Part shown: positions 35,156 through 43,368 of the stretch, piece after piece | Position numbering within the stretch: the first letter of the stretch is position 1 | Layout of the letters: each line of letters starts with the position of its first letter | DNA from: Candidatus Cryptobacteroides onthequi | GTDB taxonomy: Bacteria; Bacteroidota; Bacteroidia; Bacteroidales; UBA932 | Length of the DNA stretch: 64,000 nt | Assembly: GCA_018066125.1 (NCBI GenBank) | Contig: JAGHSA010000050.1 | Location: forward strand, 62,001-126,000 | Direction: 5' to 3' | Position numbers and translations under genes: made by a program | Notes under the pieces: generated by a model | Database searches by the model: none | What the model was told of the DNA's origin: nothing | What the model saw: the letters and a program-made list of their open reading frames with translations, nothing else

Positions 35156-35641
35156 ATGAGCGAGAAAGAACTTGATTTTTCCAGAATGATCCGAGACCAT
35201 AAGAGCACGGTCTATACCGTGTGCTATATGTTCTCAAAAGATCCGGATGAGGTCGAAGACCTTTTCCAGGATGTCCTAATAAACCTGTGGAAGGGATTCG
35301 ACACTTTCAGAGGCGAGTCGAAAGTGGACACCTGGATCTGGAGGGTAAGCCTCAACACATGCATATCTTCGGACAGGAAGAAAAAAAGATCGGGAGAGAG
35401 GGTGCCGCTTGAGATGACAGCCAATCTCTTTCAAGACAATGATTCCGATTCGAAGCAGGTAAGGCAGCTCTATGCGCGCATCAACAGACTTGGTCTCGTG
35501 GACCGGGCGATCGTACTGCTGTGGCTCGAAAGCATGAGCTACGAGGAGATTGCCGCCATAGTGGGAGTCACTCCGGCCAACATTTCAGTCAAGCTCGTGA
35601 GAATCAAGCAGCAATTGATGAAGATGTCAGACAATTCTTAA
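35156..35641 (+). CDS. ECF-type RNA polymerase sigma factor
   Basis: A 161-residue sigma-70-family factor with only regions 2 and 4. Region 2: FSKDPDEVEDLFQDVLINLW and FRGESKVDTWIWRVSLNTC (about residues 22-75). Region 4: LVDRAIVLLWLESMSYEEIA and IVGVTPANISVKLVRIKQQL (about 107-155), a helix-turn-helix for -35-type recognition. Ten bases downstream is a membrane protein gene that may act as its regulator. A box CAGATTTG (one mismatch to TAnnTTTG) ends seven bases before the ATG, so this too may have a very short or absent leader. The regulon is unknown. Confidence 0.92.
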   Translation: MSEKELDFSRMIRDHKSTVYTVCYMFSKDPDEVEDLFQDVLINLWKGFDTFRGESKVDTWIWRVSLNTCISSDRKKKRSGERVPLEMTANLFQDNDSDSKQVRQLYARINRLGLVDRAIVLLWLESMSYEEIAAIVGVTPANISVKLVRIKQQLMKMSDNS

Positions 35642-35651
35642 TTTCAGCAAA

Positions 35652-36224
35652 ATGGAAAGAAATGATGAAATGGAAGAGATGCGCTCACAGATCGCAATTC
35701 TCAAAGAAAAACTCAGTAAGGAAGCCATAGTGAACGACAGACTGTTCTCGAAGGTGATAAATGACAGCAAGGGGCTGATCGGCAGATTCAATATAGTGGA
35801 ATACACATGCTGCGCCTTTGTTGTGATATGGTCGGTTCTGTTTCTCCCGCATTTCGGCATGTCGACTCTGTTTATCCGATGCACCATAGCGCTTATGCTA
35901 GGATGCGCACTGGCGACAAGTCTGATCAACAGAAAAGTCAGGACCACTGATTTCACCACAGGCAACATGCTCGAGGCCGCAAAAGAATTCAAGAAACTGA
36001 AGAACCGCTACAGGAACTGGCTCTTCATCGGCTTTCCTCTTGCCGCCGCATGGGCTGCATGGTTCTTCGCCGAAATATGGAATAAGCTTCCAGACAAGCA
36101 TCTTGCCACCGGCATGATCATAGGAGGATGCATAGGAGCATCTGTCGGAGGTGCCATAGGCATATGCATGAACAGACGCGTGATGAAGACCTGCGACGAG
36201 GTGATAGCACAGATAGAGTGCTGA
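35652..36224 (+). CDS. Four-helix membrane protein, possible sigma-factor partner
   Basis: A 190-residue protein: an N-terminal charged helix of about 45 residues in the cytoplasm (RSQIAILKEKLSKEAIVNDR), two membrane helices (about 51-95), a basic loop, and two more (about 122-170, the second glycine-rich: GMIIGGCIGASVGGAIGIC). It lacks the cysteine/histidine zinc motif of classical ZAS anti-sigma factors. It lies ten bases after the ECF sigma gene and is followed by a terminator, so both form a two-gene operon. An anti-sigma role is inferred from position only. I do not recognise the family. Confidence 0.7.
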   Translation: MERNDEMEEMRSQIAILKEKLSKEAIVNDRLFSKVINDSKGLIGRFNIVEYTCCAFVVIWSVLFLPHFGMSTLFIRCTIALMLGCALATSLINRKVRTTDFTTGNMLEAAKEFKKLKNRYRNWLFIGFPLAAAWAAWFFAEIWNKLPDKHLATGMIIGGCIGASVGGAIGICMNRRVMKTCDEVIAQIEC

Positions 36225-36247
36225 AGTCACAAGAATCGACTTTTAGA

Positions 36248-36279
36248 GGATGGCCCGGATGAGCCATCTTTTTTTTTGC
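36248..36279 (+). terminator. Terminator after the sigma-factor operon
   Basis: Stem GATGGC / GCCATC with a short loop followed by nine T residues. Confidence 0.88.
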
Positions 36280-36286
36280 AAATGAT

Positions 36287-36317
36287 ATTGCATAATAAAA
36301 AAACAGTACTAACTTTG
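36287..36317 (+). promoter_or_regulatory. Promoter of the ABC transporter-GntR operon
   Basis: ATTG (36287-36290, one mismatch to TTTG), 19 bases, TAACTTTG (36310-36317). The leader is about 45 bases and could hold the GntR operator. Confidence 0.6.
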
Positions 36318-36369
36318 CAGTGTCCTATTGAACTAATACACTCGGAAGCAAAACAAATAAACCATTAAT

Positions 36370-37197
36370 ATGATAACTATCAGCAACCTCGGATTCAGCT
36401 ACGGTTCAAAGACCGTGCTCCGAAACATCAGCCTCAATCTCGAGCAAGGGAAGATCTATGGCCTTCTTGGAGAGAACGGAGTCGGCAAGACCACCCTTCT
36501 CACCCTCCTGGCAGGCCTCAAAAAGGTCCAGGAAGGCAGCATTATGACAGACGGCGAGTGCCCATACTCCAGGAAGCCGTCATTCCTGGGCAATCAGTTT
36601 TTCCTGCCGGATGACATCTACCCATACAACAGCACTGCTGCAGACTATGCCAAAGTCACAGGCCAGTTCTGGCCGGAATTCAGCTACGAGAAGTTTCTTG
36701 AGATAATGAAGGAGTTCGAGACAGACCCTTCCATGAAGATGAACAAGATGTCCACAGGTCAGCTCAAGAAGGCATATATTTCCTTTGCCCTCGCATGCAA
36801 CACACGATATCTGTTCCTGGATGAGCCTACAAACGGACTTGACATCCCATCCAAGACCCAGTTCCGCAAGGCCATCACCAGATACACTTCTGAAGACAGC
36901 ACCATAGTGATCTCAACGCATCAGGTGCGCGACCTGGAGAATATTATCGATCCGATAATCATACTGGACAGCCAGGACGTCCTTCTCAATGCCAGCCTGG
37001 AAGAGATATCACAGAAACTCTACTTCGACTATGGCAACATGATAGATCCAGGCGCTCTCTACAGCGAGCAGCTGCCGGGAGGATTCATACAGGTCGCTCC
37101 CAATGCTTCAGGAGAGGAAAGCAAGGTCAACATAGAAGCTCTGTTCAATACGGTATACAGGCATAAGGAACTGATCAAGGAACTTTTCAAGAAATAG
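36370..37197 (+). CDS. ABC transporter ATP-binding protein (YtrB-like)
   Basis: A 275-residue ATPase: Walker A GLLGENGVGKTTLLTLL (about 33-49), a degenerate signature MSTGQLKKAYISFALA in place of LSGGQ, Walker B YLFLDEPTNGLD and the H-loop STHQV. The C-terminal 60 residues form a small extra domain. It pairs with the permease starting at the next base after its stop, and with a YtrA-type regulator, a set that in Firmicutes responds to cell-wall stress. The transport direction is probably export, and the cargo is unknown. Confidence 0.92.
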   Translation: MITISNLGFSYGSKTVLRNISLNLEQGKIYGLLGENGVGKTTLLTLLAGLKKVQEGSIMTDGECPYSRKPSFLGNQFFLPDDIYPYNSTAADYAKVTGQFWPEFSYEKFLEIMKEFETDPSMKMNKMSTGQLKKAYISFALACNTRYLFLDEPTNGLDIPSKTQFRKAITRYTSEDSTIVISTHQVRDLENIIDPIIILDSQDVLLNASLEEISQKLYFDYGNMIDPGALYSEQLPGGFIQVAPNASGEESKVNIEALFNTVYRHKELIKELFKK

Positions 37198-38010
37198 ATG
37201 ACAGACATGAAAGACATATTCGACTTCAAGAGATTCGGGAAATACTTTGTATACGATCTCAACAACGCCAAGAATTCTTACGGAATCTCAGGCCTCATCA
37301 CAGCATTGAGCCCGATAGTGATGTTCACAGTATTCTGTGTCATAGGATTTCTCAAACAGGGACATGCTGGAAACTACCCTGATATGCTTCAGGTGGCAGC
37401 CACGATGATTGTAGTCATATCAATGATCACCTCATTCACGGCAAAGGCTTACGGCAATCTCACAGAGAAAAGGTTCGGCAGCGACTGGATTCTGGTCCCG
37501 GCTTCCGGGCTGGAGAAGACACTCTCGATGATTCTCACAAGCTGTCTGGTCGTCCCACTCATTCTCGGTTCGATCTATCTTGCCACAGACTGGCTTCTCA
37601 GTGTCCTGTTCAACAATTATCCGTCATCCCTGATCGGAAGCCTGTCACTGAAAGAAACCACTGACGATATCAGTTTCTATGGAGGTAATGCCGTCCTGGC
37701 ATCATGGTGGCAGACAATGATGGCATTCGTACTCGGAGCAATCTATTTCAAGAAAGCCAAGGCAGGAAAAACGATTCTGGCTATATTTGGAGTGACTGTT
37801 CTCCTGGCCATGGCAGCAGGTTTTATCATAAACGGTGGCATAGGCATAGAGTCAGCAGGTTTTGAGGCATTCCTGAAGAGGATCACCGAGAACTTCGATG
37901 CAGAGAAGGCTGCCAGACTCATCAATGTGGCGATGAACACATTCAACATTGTGATAATCGCCATCCTGGGAGGACTGACGTACCTCCGGGTCAAGACAAT
38001 CAAGCATTAA
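37198..38010 (+). CDS. ABC transporter permease
   Basis: A 270-residue integral membrane protein with six predicted helices: about 25-45 (ISGLITALSPIVMFTVFCVI), 60-80, 105-125, 165-185, 195-215 and 240-265. There is no large periplasmic loop, so it resembles ABC-2-type export permeases. It starts immediately after the ATPase stop codon and is followed 13 bases later by the GntR gene. It is most probably the membrane half of the ATPase at 36370-37197. Cargo unknown. Confidence 0.85.
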   Translation: MTDMKDIFDFKRFGKYFVYDLNNAKNSYGISGLITALSPIVMFTVFCVIGFLKQGHAGNYPDMLQVAATMIVVISMITSFTAKAYGNLTEKRFGSDWILVPASGLEKTLSMILTSCLVVPLILGSIYLATDWLLSVLFNNYPSSLIGSLSLKETTDDISFYGGNAVLASWWQTMMAFVLGAIYFKKAKAGKTILAIFGVTVLLAMAAGFIINGGIGIESAGFEAFLKRITENFDAEKAARLINVAMNTFNIVIIAILGGLTYLRVKTIKH

Positions 38011-38023
38011 TAACAGACACAGC

Positions 38024-38362
38024 ATGGAATTTGACGCTAACAAACCGATATATCTCCAGATAATAGACAACATCTGCGACCGCATACTCAGCGGAGAGCT
38101 CAAGGCCGAAGACCGCATCCTGTCAGTCAGGGAACTGGGAGCAGAGCTGGGTGTCAATCCCAACACCGTAGCCAGATCTTACGAGAAAATGACAGACTCC
38201 GGTATAATATACACCAAACGCGGACTCGGCTACTTCGTGGCTTCCGGTGCAAAGGATGCTGTTCTGAGTACGGCACGCAAAGCATTCATGGACAACGATG
38301 TGCCTCAGTTCCTCCGCAAAATGGAACTCCTGGGCATCAGGAAAGAAGAAATATTCAAATGA
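38024..38362 (+). CDS. GntR-family transcriptional regulator, YtrA subfamily
   Basis: A 112-residue short GntR protein: the winged helix-turn-helix (about 5-75) includes IYLQIIDNICDRILSGELKA, ILSVRELGAELGVNPNTVAR and GIIYTKRGLGYFV; the ~35-residue helical tail replaces a ligand domain, as in the YtrA group. It probably represses its own operon (ABC genes, GIN lipoprotein, M28 peptidase) until a cell-envelope signal lifts it. It lies third in the operon, whereas YtrA-type genes are often first. The TGA overlaps the next ATG by four bases. Confidence 0.93.
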   Translation: MEFDANKPIYLQIIDNICDRILSGELKAEDRILSVRELGAELGVNPNTVARSYEKMTDSGIIYTKRGLGYFVASGAKDAVLSTARKAFMDNDVPQFLRKMELLGIRKEEIFK

Positions 38363-39057
38363 GACATACAATGAGAAGAATGAAAGCATGGGCAGCTGCG
38401 GCAGTTGCCGCGATCATGACGCTTCAGAGCTGCACATTCGTGAAGGTCAACAAAAACATACGCATCGGGGCCGAATCCGGCGACGTCGTCACAAAGGAGT
38501 TCACGGTTCAGTCATTCAGCAGCATGACCTTCGACCTGCACGCGGACATCCGATTCGAGCTATCTGAAACCCCTTATGTGAAAGCAAAGGGAGCCGGGAA
38601 CGTCCTTGACAACATGATAGTGGATACCGATGTCGACGGACGCCTTTGGGTCAGGTTTGCAGATAAGCACATCCGATACAAGAATCTGACAATCCAAGTC
38701 GGCACCCCTTCCATAAACGAGCTTGTGTTCAACGGTGCAGTAGATTTCACAAACGCGGGCACTATCACATCCGACTGTCTCAGAATCGAGTGTAACGGAG
38801 CTGCAGATATAGATATTGATGGACTGAAGGCAGAAAACGTAACACTGGTCACCAACGGTGCGAGCGACATCGGCATCAAGGATCTCGAGTCCGGCAGCAT
38901 AGACATCACAGTCAACGGTGCAGGCGACATCAGGCTCGAGGGAAAATCAGAAAAGGGAAAGATCGAGGTCAACGGCGCCGGAGACATCGACGTCAAGGAC
39001 TTCACCTGCCCTGAACTTACTGCAAACAGCAACGGAATCAAAAGAATCAGAAAATGA
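38359..39057 (+). CDS. GIN-domain (DUF2807) lipoprotein
   Basis: A 232-residue predicted lipoprotein: lipobox LQSC (C25). The rest is a right-handed beta-helix of short repeats: NELVFNGAVDFTNAG, RIECNGAADIDIDG, LVTNGASDIGIKD, ITVNGAGDIRLEG and IEVNGAGDIDVKD. The recurring NGAxDI is the GIN/DUF2807 hallmark. These domains are found in Bacteroidota and may bind polysaccharide or form adhesive surfaces; no function is proven. The gene overlaps both neighbours by four bases, so it is tightly co-expressed with the ABC transporter and the M28 peptidase. A start four codons later is also possible. Confidence 0.87.
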   Translation: MRHTMRRMKAWAAAAVAAIMTLQSCTFVKVNKNIRIGAESGDVVTKEFTVQSFSSMTFDLHADIRFELSETPYVKAKGAGNVLDNMIVDTDVDGRLWVRFADKHIRYKNLTIQVGTPSINELVFNGAVDFTNAGTITSDCLRIECNGAADIDIDGLKAENVTLVTNGASDIGIKDLESGSIDITVNGAGDIRLEGKSEKGKIEVNGAGDIDVKDFTCPELTANSNGIKRIRK

Positions 39058-40511
39058 CAACTGTATCCAGAATGATCTTGACGGCTGCAATGGCACTCGC
39101 AGCGATCAATACAAGCGCACAGGAGAAGACGACTCAGCAGCGCCTGGTCGAGCACGTCTATTATTTTGCCAGCGACTCCCTCAGGGGAAGGAAGGCTGGA
39201 AGTCCGGATGCAGCCAAGGCCGCTGAATACATCCGGGATGAGTATGAAAGCTCTGGAATGAAACCATATTTCTCTGACTGGTTCATGCCATTCAGCAGGG
39301 ATGGAAAGGATTTCAGAAACGTAGTAGGAGTGATTGAAGGTGCAGATCCGATACTCAGGAATGAATACATTGTGCTTGGAGCCCACTATGATCATCTGGG
39401 AGTGAAGGATGGAGAGATCTACAACGGGGCCGACGACAACGCGTCAGGTTCGGCCGCTCTCATCGAAATAGCGAGATCGCTGGCCAATGACAGGGAATCA
39501 CTCAAGAGAAGCGTCATCATCGCGGCATTAGATGCCGAAGAGCTCGGCCTCTACGGCTCATATGCCCTGGCAGACACCCTCCACAAGAAAGGCATCAACA
39601 TCAGGCTCATGATGAGCATCGACATGGTGGGATGGCTGAGAGAAGGCAAGACACTCAAGCTTGAGGGAGTATCCACCATCAGGAATGGCAAGAGAATACT
39701 TGAAAGCGAGGCAGCCGCCATCAACATCGACATTGCACCGAAGAACTTCGAGAAATCGATCATGACAGCGACAGACACCGAGGGATTTGCCGGACTCGGC
39801 ATACCTACACTTGCTGTATCCACTGGCCTGAAGTCACCATACCACAAACCGGAGGACGATGCAGAACTGATAGACTATGAAGGTCTTGAGAAGGTTTCCG
39901 AGTACATAGGCGACGTCACCAGACAATTCGCCACGGACAGCGACTTCGGCCCGTCAGGGCGTCTGTCATTCAAGCACCGCAGCAGGAAGCCTGTCGGAAT
40001 AGACATCGGTCCGGTATGTGGATTCGACTCAGACATGCTGAGGTACAAAGGCACAAGATTCACAATGGACGGTAGGAACGGCGTCATGGCAGGAGCCGAC
40101 GCAAGAATCAGTCTCGGCATGATTTCCATCCACACCCAGGGAACCATAGGAATGGAGAACTATTACATTCTTGATGACAATGACATCTATGGAAAGGGCA
40201 CCAGACTTTCTCAGACCGTTGTCAAAGTCCCTGCAGAACTCGTTATAGGCATGAAGAGAAACGGAACCGCACGCTCAGGTCTGGGTGTGGGCGCATACTG
40301 GAGCGAAGTGCTGTCCGAGCGCATGTCCGGAGACTGCAGCCATACAACGGAAAAGAACCCTTGGGGTATCACGGCAAGCTATACGGCACGTCTCTACAAC
40401 CTGACAGTCGGCATCAGGTACGACTGGCAGATGAACGGCTTCTTTGTGGAAGAAGCCGCTCCGAAGGCAGTCAAGAGAAATTTCGCATTCCAGCTGGGCT
40501 GGAGATTCTGA
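39054..40511 (+). CDS. M28-family zinc aminopeptidase with barrel-like C-terminal domain
   Basis: A 485-residue secreted protein (signal MTTVSRMILTAAMALAAINTSAQ). Residues 30-310 are an M28 peptidase with the two-zinc site: H111 (GAHYDHLG), D127/D128 (NGADDNASG), the catalytic E162 and ligand E163 (LDAEELGLYGS), and IDMVGWL. Residues 325-485 are unlike M28 enzymes: alternating strands (ISLGMISIHTQGTIGM, AELVIGMKR, GLGVGAYWS, LTVGIRYDWQM) ending AFQLGWRF, with a terminal phenylalanine, as in outer-membrane barrels. The enzyme may thus be tethered to the outer membrane by its own tail. It is the last gene of the GntR-ABC operon. Confidence 0.87.
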   Translation: MTTVSRMILTAAMALAAINTSAQEKTTQQRLVEHVYYFASDSLRGRKAGSPDAAKAAEYIRDEYESSGMKPYFSDWFMPFSRDGKDFRNVVGVIEGADPILRNEYIVLGAHYDHLGVKDGEIYNGADDNASGSAALIEIARSLANDRESLKRSVIIAALDAEELGLYGSYALADTLHKKGINIRLMMSIDMVGWLREGKTLKLEGVSTIRNGKRILESEAAAINIDIAPKNFEKSIMTATDTEGFAGLGIPTLAVSTGLKSPYHKPEDDAELIDYEGLEKVSEYIGDVTRQFATDSDFGPSGRLSFKHRSRKPVGIDIGPVCGFDSDMLRYKGTRFTMDGRNGVMAGADARISLGMISIHTQGTIGMENYYILDDNDIYGKGTRLSQTVVKVPAELVIGMKRNGTARSGLGVGAYWSEVLSERMSGDCSHTTEKNPWGITASYTARLYNLTVGIRYDWQMNGFFVEEAAPKAVKRNFAFQLGWRF

Positions 40512-40515
40512 GAAC

Positions 40516-41982
40516 TCAGGCTTCCTGATGAGCCGGACGAAGCAGGTCATTGGCCACTTTCACAGGGTTGAAGGTGGCCAGTGGCACTTCTACGAAGGCC
40601 GTATTCCAGTCGCTCATCGAGCCGTTCCACAATCCCGGAAGCTCGAGGGCCTTGAGAGGTCTTCCCTGGTAGCTCTTGGAACTGATGAAACCGGCATTGT
40701 CATCGACATACTTCGTGAGGTCGAACTTCTCCCCCTTATAGTTCCGTGTGCAGCATACGAGATCTACAGGATTGAAATGGGTGGCGGAAGCAAGAGCACC
40801 TGCTGCCTGCGGATCACCCATGTTTATCTGTGTGCTTTCGAGAATCTGGAGAGAGGTCGAGCCGTCTGCGTCTGCGATGATGAACGGTCCTCCGCCAGGT
40901 TCGCCCTGATTTCTGACCATACCGCAGACCCTTACAGGTCTGTTGAGCTTGGATATGATGGTCTCCATACGTGCCTTTGGGTCATCCTGTGGTGGAAGGC
41001 TGATACAGAGTTCCTTGGAAAGGAATGCCTCCACCTCGTCACAGAGCTGGGCGCAGAACGGATCCTCCGGATCAGAAACTATCTCAAAGGTATTCAGGTA
41101 AGAGAAGATCCTGTCCCTGAGCATGAGGCACTTGCCCATCAGGGCTTTCTTGTACTCCGCGATGACAGGGAGGAAACGCTCGTTGGAGACGTTGTCGATA
41201 TTCTTGATGGAAATGAGTTCCTCTTCGACATCATTGAGGTTGTAGATAAGGGCTCCATGTCCGGCAGGCCTGGTGAGAGGGGTGCCATCCTCCTTGAGGA
41301 AAAGATTGTTGTCAGGATCCACTGCGACAGTGTTGGTGGCAGGGTCCTGATAAGTGAATCTGATATTGTAGCTTACCCCGTACTTCTTCTCATAAGTATC
41401 CTTCACCTCTGCGAGCGCTGCCTTGAAGAGCTCCAGATGGTCAGGAGATATGGTGACAGTCAGATTGACGCTGCCGTCTCCGTTGCGCATGTACTCCTGT
41501 CCCTCCACCAGATGCTCTGCGAAGGCTGTGCGGCACTCGCCGTCAGGATACCTGTGGAAACGGATCACTCCCTTCGGTTTCTCCCCGTATCCGAGTCCTT
41601 CGCCGGTAAGTACCTTGGCTGCCACATTGAGGCGGTACTCGCGGCTGTCCTCGACAGGGCCGAACATCTCCTCTGTATAGAAAGCGAAGCTGCGGATGGC
41701 GGCTGCCATCTTGGCTACAGCTGAGTCAGGAGCCACATCATTCCCGGCCTTGAGCTGATCCAGCCCGGCGAAAATATCCTTGAACATGCGGGACGCAGCA
41801 CCTGAAGCAGGCACAAACTTGCATTTTCCGGCAACAGGAAACATCGGCACATACGCCTCCGCCTTGCGGAGGTCATTCTCGTTCATCACCACAATGCCCC
41901 TTTCAGGTGTCGCAGGAGCGACAATCTTCATCCATGGGAAACCTGTTCTGAATCTTTCAATCTGGGAATCAATGTTATTCAT
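40516..41982 (-). CDS. DUF4301 family protein
   Basis: A 488-residue, probably cytoplasmic protein. The N-terminus has KCKFVPASGAASRMFKDI (about 54-72), a nucleotide-sugar-transferase-like loop (ASGAASRM), followed by GVIRFHRYPDGECRTAFAEH and LTRPAGHGALIYNLND. This matches DUF4301, a Bacteroidota family distantly similar to nucleotidyltransferases; no activity is established. It lies 12 bases after pdxB and is the last gene of recF-dciA-pdxB-DUF4301. It converges on the M28 peptidase gene with a 4-base gap. Confidence 0.85.
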   Translation of the reverse strand: MNNIDSQIERFRTGFPWMKIVAPATPERGIVVMNENDLRKAEAYVPMFPVAGKCKFVPASGAASRMFKDIFAGLDQLKAGNDVAPDSAVAKMAAAIRSFAFYTEEMFGPVEDSREYRLNVAAKVLTGEGLGYGEKPKGVIRFHRYPDGECRTAFAEHLVEGQEYMRNGDGSVNLTVTISPDHLELFKAALAEVKDTYEKKYGVSYNIRFTYQDPATNTVAVDPDNNLFLKEDGTPLTRPAGHGALIYNLNDVEEELISIKNIDNVSNERFLPVIAEYKKALMGKCLMLRDRIFSYLNTFEIVSDPEDPFCAQLCDEVEAFLSKELCISLPPQDDPKARMETIISKLNRPVRVCGMVRNQGEPGGGPFIIADADGSTSLQILESTQINMGDPQAAGALASATHFNPVDLVCCTRNYKGEKFDLTKYVDDNAGFISSKSYQGRPLKALELPGLWNGSMSDWNTAFVEVPLATFNPVKVANDLLRPAHQEA

Positions 41983-41994
41983 ATCGTCATGTGA

Positions 41995-43032
41995 TTAATA
42001 ATCCACGTAAAACTCTCTTCTGTAGCTGTAATTGTGTCTGAGGTACTCGAAGTCCGCCGGATTCATCCTGAGCATGAAATCATCGGTGAATATCGGGTAA
42101 TTGTACTGGAGCATGGAAGCTATCTCTCCCTGCGACTTGTCCTTGAGATCGAGACGTATGGCTTCCAGCTCCTTTATGTCTGTAGGCGGGAAGAAATCAT
42201 ACAGCTGAGATATCGAGAAATATCTTGCCACCGCCCTGACAACAGTAAGGGCAGCGGTCTGTTTGCCCTGGTATGAATACCCGGCTATGTGAGGTGTGGC
42301 GATGTCCACCATCTCGAGCAGGTCGGCATTGATAACCGGCTCGTTCCTCCAGGCATCGATGATCACAGGACCGAGGCGCGGAATCGCCTCCATCAGGGCA
42401 TTTTCATCCACCAGCTCTCCCCTGGAAGAATTGATGAAGAACGTGCCCGGTGACATCTTGGCAAAAAACGAAGCGTCGCACATATTCCTGGTCGCATCCG
42501 TGAGCGGAATATGGAGGGTGATGATATCGGAATCCGCCAGAAGCTCATCGAGGGTGCAGTATGCATCAGGTCCCTCGACCGCTGCCTTCGGCGGGTCGTA
42601 CTGGAGGACCTTGAATCCGAGATATCTCGCCATCTTGGCGACTCGTCTGCCGGAATTGCCGAGGCCGATTATGCCCATGGTGGCACCGGAAAGGCTGATG
42701 GTCTTGCGCGCGGCCGTCCCGTAGAGAGCCGAGAACACATAGTTCATCACACCGCCGGCATTGCAGCCTGTGGCGTTCTGGACGAAGATGCCATGCGCCT
42801 CACAGTACTCGATATCGATGTTGTGCATGCCGATGGAAGCCATTGCTATGATCTTGACGGAAGAACCGTCAAGAAGCGCAGCGTCACAACGGGTGCGGGT
42901 GCGTATGATCAGGGCATCGGCATCAAGGACATCCGCATTGCAGATGTCCGCCCCGGCCTTGTACACGACATCCGCATAAGGCTCAAAAACCCCCTTGACG
43001 AAGGCGATGGTATCGTCTATGACAAATTTCAT
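41995..43032 (-). CDS. pdxB: 4-phosphoerythronate dehydrogenase PdxB
   Basis: PdxB oxidises 4-phosphoerythronate in the DXP-dependent vitamin B6 pathway. The 345-residue D-2-hydroxyacid dehydrogenase has the NAD-binding MGIIGLGNSGRRVAKMARYLG (core GIIGLGNSGR), the catalytic arginine in FINSSRGELVDENAL, the glutamate in WRNEP and the histidine in ATPHIAGYSYQGK. GCNAGGVMNYVFSAL is diagnostic of PdxB over general 2-hydroxyacid dehydrogenases. The usual GTDHID is GMHNID here, a change at a conserved position. It overlaps the dciA-like gene by four bases and has a shorter C-terminal domain than E. coli PdxB. Confidence 0.87.
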   Translation of the reverse strand: MKFVIDDTIAFVKGVFEPYADVVYKAGADICNADVLDADALIIRTRTRCDAALLDGSSVKIIAMASIGMHNIDIEYCEAHGIFVQNATGCNAGGVMNYVFSALYGTAARKTISLSGATMGIIGLGNSGRRVAKMARYLGFKVLQYDPPKAAVEGPDAYCTLDELLADSDIITLHIPLTDATRNMCDASFFAKMSPGTFFINSSRGELVDENALMEAIPRLGPVIIDAWRNEPVINADLLEMVDIATPHIAGYSYQGKQTAALTVVRAVARYFSISQLYDFFPPTDIKELEAIRLDLKDKSQGEIASMLQYNYPIFTDDFMLRMNPADFEYLRHNYSYRREFYVDY

Positions 43033-43367
43033 TTCAATATGATTTCTTCCACAAATCTGACTTTGGGATCATCCTTGATGAACAGCTCGTCGTTTTCCAG
43101 GATCTGGTTGACAGCAGCCATCAGGGGCTCCTTCTGGAAGGACAGCTGGTTGCGGACCATCGAGGAATTCAGCGTCACATACAGTTTCCCGTCACGGAAA
43201 TAGCGCCTTATCGTATAGCGCGCCGCACCCGATGCCTGATCCCATGCCTCGAAGATCCTCCGGGTATTGAGACCGGCACTCAGATTCATTGATTTGATAT
43301 ACATCTCAATGACCTGAGACATGTCAAGCGCCTTCTTGCGCCCAAGTCCTGACTCGATTATCTCCAT
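43029..43367 (-). CDS. DciA-like protein (DUF721)
   Basis: A 112-residue protein of the DUF721 family, with KALDMSQVIEMYIKSMNLS, RRIFEAWDQASGAA and LYVTLNSSMVRNQLSFQKEP (the beta-strand S-S-V-RNQL-F is diagnostic). In many bacteria DUF721 proteins (DciA) load the replicative helicase DnaB at oriC. Its position directly after recF, with one base between the genes, fits a replication role. It overlaps pdxB by four bases. Confidence 0.87.
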   Translation of the reverse strand: MEIIESGLGRKKALDMSQVIEMYIKSMNLSAGLNTRRIFEAWDQASGAARYTIRRYFRDGKLYVTLNSSMVRNQLSFQKEPLMAAVNQILENDELFIKDDPKVRFVEEIILK

Positions 43368-43368
43368 G

